Assembly (NCBI GenBank): GCA_002396065.1
Contig: DGWE01000101.1
Coordinates: 1 to 8,115, forward strand
Length of the DNA stretch: 8,115 bases
Direction: 5' to 3'
DNA from: Eubacteriaceae bacterium UBA4266
GTDB lineage: Bacteria; Bacillota; Clostridia; Eubacteriales; Eubacteriaceae
Positions 5,710-8,115 of the stretch are shown here, in pieces. The notes under the pieces were generated by a model. It had not been told where the DNA came from. It searched no databases and saw only the letters and a program-made list of their open reading frames with translations. Every line of letters starts with the position of its first letter. Within the stretch, counting starts at the first letter, position 1. The translations under genes and the position numbers were made by a program.

Positions 5710-6016
5710 CTGCTTCCTTTTTGAGGTATTTGTTGGTAATCAAAAGCTGAACCACTTGGTTGTACGCAGCGTTCGTATTGGTCTCCGCCGCAACGACCGG
5801 CAATGCGCCCTGATCCGCTTCGTAAAGAGTGACCGCCGAGGTCACCTGCTTGGCATTAGCCTTGTCAACCTGGGTCCTCGAGCGGTTGACGATCTGCGGC
5901 ACTGCGACAATCATCACGCCAGCCAACACCCCGATGATAATCAGTGTAACCAGCATTTCCGCCAGCGTAAAACCCTTTTGATTGCTGCGCTTTTTGTTTT
6001 TCTTTGATTTAGGCAT
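5624..6016 (-). CDS. comGC: ComGC-like major pseudopilin
   Basis: 130 residues. The lysine-rich leader of 15 residues ends NQKG and is followed by FTLAEMLVTLIIIGVLAGVM; cleavage after Gly15 gives N-terminal Phe, normally methylated, with Glu20 at +5. This is the most canonical prepilin of the five. The C-terminal part follows the ComGC plan: an amphipathic helix with a SAVTLYEADQGALP segment (65-78), then LLITNKYLKKE and a short beta hairpin ending VFVYDKDEGVVSV. Unlike Bacillus ComGC it has no cysteine, so the usual stabilising disulfide is absent. The ribosome binding site is the strongest in the operon (AAGGAGG, 6024-6030, 7-nt gap), as expected for the main filament subunit. It starts 25 nt after the comGB-like stop. 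It would polymerise into the competence pseudopilus across the cell wall; a type IV pilus major pilin is the alternative. Confidence 0.88.
   Translation of the reverse strand: MPKSKKNKKRSNQKGFTLAEMLVTLIIIGVLAGVMIVAVPQIVNRSRTQVDKANAKQVTSAVTLYEADQGALPVVAAETNTNAAYNQVVQLLITNKYLKKEADEDYSAKAKDKVFVYDKDEGVVSVADKE
5658..5662 (-). promoter_or_regulatory. Alternative ribosome binding site inside the comGC-like gene
   Basis: AAGGA lies 5 nt upstream of GTG 5652 and fuses with ATG 5658, so it can serve only the GTG. Initiation there would give the comGD-like prepilin a 12-residue leader. A competing AAGGA (5715-5719) sits 5 nt upstream of ATG 5709. The sequence alone does not settle which is used. Confidence 0.4.
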
Positions 6017-6041
6017 CTTGTCGCCTCCTTTATTTTGAACT

Positions 6042-7136
6042 TTACATCATCGCCGCGTAACCACCGTAAATGGTGTAGAGCAGACTGATAAACGAAATAA
6101 CCACACATCCCACCAGCACGCCGACGACGACAATCAGCGCCGGCTCCAGCACCGCTGAAAACCGTGCGAACATCCGATCGTACTGTTTGCGGCAGCGTGC
6201 GCCTGCCTTTTTCAGCATGGGCAGCAGTGCCCCTGATTTCTCCCCTACTTTAATCAGCCGCTCACCTCCTTTGTCGAGCAGGCCCGTCTGCGCAAGTCCC
6301 TCCGACAGCGGCTGTCCGTGGCTTGCCGCCTCGGGCAGTCCGTCGATCTGTGACTTAAAATAAGCGTTCGTGACGGGTTTTCCAGAAACAACCAATGCGG
6401 TGATCAAATCGACGCCGCTTTCCAGCGCCAGCACCAGCATATCCAAATAGGCCGCCCAAAGTTCCAGACGGCGCATCCGCCCAAACAGCGGCGATTCTAA
6501 CAGCAGACGGTCCAGTCCCTTTCGAAAGGCCGTCTGCTCCGGCAAAACCTGATGAAGTACCCAAAGCGCGACCAGCATGGCCGCCAGCGCGCACAAGATA
6601 TCGGCCACGGCGCCGTTTAAACTGATCAGCATCCGCGTCCCCGCCGTCATCGATAAATCGAGACTGTCAAGGGTATCGATCAAGCTGGGCAGTACGCTTG
6701 TGACCAGATACCGGACTACCGCCATCGCCATCGTTAAGACAATGGCCGGATAGATCATAATTTGAATCAATTTATTTTTCTGCCGGCTCAGCCGGTCGTA
6801 ATACTTTTCCAGACGCTCCAGCACTGAAATCAGCCGGCCCGAGGTTTCCCCCACCCGCAGCGTTTCGATCATCAGCTGGGGAAAGCCCAGCCCGCAATCG
6901 GCCATCGCCGCACTGAAGGGCGCGCCCTGTTGAATCGCGCGCACCACCGATTCGATACCTGCTTTCAAAGGCCGACGGGACTCGCCTTCCGAGAAGGTCT
7001 TTAATGATTCGACCAGGTCGAGGCCGGAACTCATGAGCACCGCCAATTCGCCGCAAAATGCGGCCAATCCCTCGTCGTTTAATTTCCGCCGCCGCCTGTT
7101 TTGAGCGCCCTCAAAGGAAAAGGTCAACGTCTTCAT
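6042..7136 (-). CDS. comGB: ComGB-like GspF/PilC family inner-membrane platform protein
   Basis: 364 residues from ATG 7136. Polytopic membrane protein on which the pseudopilus is assembled; it couples the cytoplasmic ATPase to pilin extraction from the membrane. Seen: two copies of the GspF domain, about 25-125 and 225-325. Each has a helix with an x-SG-x-DL core (MSSGLDLVESL, ALESGVDLITAL), then a QG/HGQP-x-S segment and the signature VGE-x-SG (VGETSG 95-100, VGEKSG 297-302), and ends in a KYYD/KQYD helix. Hydrophobic segments lie near 125-150, 174-198 and 330-356, the usual three-helix topology. GTG 7145 lies only two bases from GGGA and is rejected; ATG 7136 has GGGAG at 7145-7149 with an 8-nt gap. 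It overlaps the ATPase gene by 26 nt and ends 25 nt before the major pseudopilin gene, the normal comGA-comGB-comGC layout. Confidence 0.93.
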   Translation of the reverse strand: MKTLTFSFEGAQNRRRRKLNDEGLAAFCGELAVLMSSGLDLVESLKTFSEGESRRPLKAGIESVVRAIQQGAPFSAAMADCGLGFPQLMIETLRVGETSGRLISVLERLEKYYDRLSRQKNKLIQIMIYPAIVLTMAMAVVRYLVTSVLPSLIDTLDSLDLSMTAGTRMLISLNGAVADILCALAAMLVALWVLHQVLPEQTAFRKGLDRLLLESPLFGRMRRLELWAAYLDMLVLALESGVDLITALVVSGKPVTNAYFKSQIDGLPEAASHGQPLSEGLAQTGLLDKGGERLIKVGEKSGALLPMLKKAGARCRKQYDRMFARFSAVLEPALIVVVGVLVGCVVISFISLLYTIYGGYAAMM

Positions 7137-8115
7137 AAGCCACACTCCCGGTTTTCAAATGAGCCACCGCGCTTTTGCGAAAAGGGCGGCTGTGCGCATT
7201 TGGCGCGTCCGACCCCGCATCCACCAAATCAAACAGCCCGATGCGCCCTAATTTCCCGGTATGCCGGCAGGCCGGGCAGCCTCTGCCGACACGCAGCTTC
7301 CCTGGCTGCTTGAGATTCAAGCGCTTGGCCTGCACCGCGCTCATCGCGACGGTTGCGCCGCATTTCGGGCAAATCCTCGGGACGAGCCGCTGCGCCATCA
7401 TGCCAATCAGCTGATCGTCCGCCATATAATTCGGCACCCCAAAATCCAAAAGCCGCTCCCGGCATCCCCAGGCGCTTCTTGCGTGGATCGTCGCAAAGCA
7501 CAAATGGCCCGTTGCCGCAGCGCGGATGGCCGCGTGCGCCGAACGGCTATCCCGAATCTCGCCAAGGATGATGACGTCCGGATCCTGCCTGAGTACGGCG
7601 CGGACGCCCTTTTCAAAATCCATATCCCGAACGCTGGACAACGATACCTGGGTCACCCCGGGAATCAAAATTTCCGCCGGCTCCTCTAAGCTCACGAGGT
7701 GCACCCCTTCACGGTTCAGACGGTTCGCGATTGAAAACAGCGTCGTCGTTTTGCCTGAGCCCGTCGGCCCGCTGATCAATATCAGCCCTTCCCGCCGGTT
7801 GACCATCGCCGTCAGCTTCCTGATGTCCGCCGCTGTCAGTCCCAGCCGGGATAAATCCTGAATGTAATACCGGCTGTCGAGAATGCGGATCACCATGTGC
7901 TCCCCGTGCACCGTCGGCAGCACCGAGACCCGCATCGGAATCTCGTGAAACACAAAGGCACCATCCTGTACCGAGCGTTTGTCGCTGATATCCATCTGCG
8001 CCAGAATTTTAATTCGCGAAATCATGCTGGTGTAGTCTTCTGACGACAAAGAAGTGTAGAAAAAGAGCGCACCATCAATCCGAAAACGTACGCGAAAAGT
8101 GTCTGACCCGATCGG
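7111..8115 (-). CDS. comGA: ComGA-like GspE/PilB traffic ATPase (5' end outside window)
   Basis: 334 residues are visible; the frame runs through the window edge. Cytoplasmic hexameric ATPase that powers pseudopilus assembly. Seen in order: the N2-domain end FRVRFRIDGALFF (7-19) and SRIKILAQMDISDKR (33-47), Walker A GPTGSGKT (116-123), Asp box SLEEPAE (142-148), Walker B RQDPDVIILGEIRD (176-189) and His box TGHLCFATIH (202-211). A zinc-type tetracysteine follows: CPKC (249-252) and CPAC (280-283). The Asp box reads EEP where EDP is usual. The tail after the zinc motif is only about 50 residues, shorter than in PilB and closer to ComGA. A TTG at 8049 lies inside the conserved N2 domain and is not the start. 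The missing N-terminal part would tell a ComGA (about 350 aa) from a longer PilB; the following six genes favour ComGA. Confidence 0.93.
   Translation of the reverse strand, partial: PIGSDTFRVRFRIDGALFFYTSLSSEDYTSMISRIKILAQMDISDKRSVQDGAFVFHEIPMRVSVLPTVHGEHMVIRILDSRYYIQDLSRLGLTAADIRKLTAMVNRREGLILISGPTGSGKTTTLFSIANRLNREGVHLVSLEEPAEILIPGVTQVSLSSVRDMDFEKGVRAVLRQDPDVIILGEIRDSRSAHAAIRAAATGHLCFATIHARSAWGCRERLLDFGVPNYMADDQLIGMMAQRLVPRICPKCGATVAMSAVQAKRLNLKQPGKLRVGRGCPACRHTGKLGRIGLFDLVDAGSDAPNAHSRPFRKSAVAHLKTGSVAYEDVDLFL

Noticed and set aside
7137..7145. GTG 7145 as start of the platform protein gene
   Set aside because: Only two bases separate it from GGGA; ATG 7136 has a correct 8-nt spacing to GGGAG.
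8047..8049. TTG 8049 as start of the ATPase gene
   Set aside because: The frame continues upstream with the conserved RVRFRIDG segment of the N2 domain, so the gene begins outside the window.
1..8115. tRNA, rRNA, CRISPR array, insertion sequence or attachment site
   Set aside because: No regular direct repeats, transposase-like frame, terminal inverted repeats or tRNA-like fold was noticed; over 90% of the window is accounted for by eight genes.

Overview
All genes in this window lie on the minus strand. It reads as chromosomal DNA of a mid-GC, anaerobic, low-complexity-genome Gram-positive (Firmicutes, probably Clostridia; an Eubacteriaceae-like relative is a guess). The reasons are an oxygen-sensitive glycyl radical enzyme, strong AGGAGG-type ribosome binding sites, a CcpA-type cre box, AT-rich intergenic regions, and a seven-gene pseudopilus operon in the Bacillus comG order. 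No plasmid, phage or insertion-sequence signature was seen.

In transcription order (right to left): (1) 8115-3823 is a compact comG-type operon. It encodes a secretion/pilus ATPase (comGA-like, 5' end outside the window), a polytopic GspF-family platform protein (comGB-like), and five successive type IV prepilin-like proteins (comGC, D, E, F and G positions). Four of the six junctions overlap, by 26, 86, 65 and 65 nt, and the other two have gaps of 13 and 25 nt, so the genes are almost certainly cotranscribed and translationally coupled. Together they would build the ATP-driven pseudopilus used for DNA uptake, or a related type IV pilus. The prepilin peptidase and the channel proteins are not in the window.

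(2) 3693-3822 is a short AT-rich spacer with a T-rich tract and a weak candidate promoter. (3) 3692-1866 is glmS, a full-length 608-aa glucosamine-6-phosphate synthase that feeds UDP-GlcNAc and peptidoglycan synthesis. It ends in an excellent intrinsic terminator (12-bp stem, UUCG loop).

(4) 1626-1865 is a 240-bp regulatory region. It holds the glmS terminator and a well-formed sigma-A-like promoter for the next gene. A 14/14 cre-box match overlaps the predicted transcription start, and an inverted repeat lies inside the promoter spacer. The hexamer CAGTGC occurs three times, two copies forming a leader hairpin. (5) 1625-1 is the first 541 residues of a glycyl radical enzyme most like B12-independent glycerol/1,2-propanediol dehydratase; the C-terminal glycyl radical domain and any activase lie beyond the window. 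The regulatory layout suggests an inducible fermentation gene under carbon catabolite control.

The most notable points are the GRE control region, the Phe at an active-site position where glycerol dehydratase has Tyr, the nested prepilin overlaps, and the non-Glu +5 residues in two prepilins. No wholly new system is evident.
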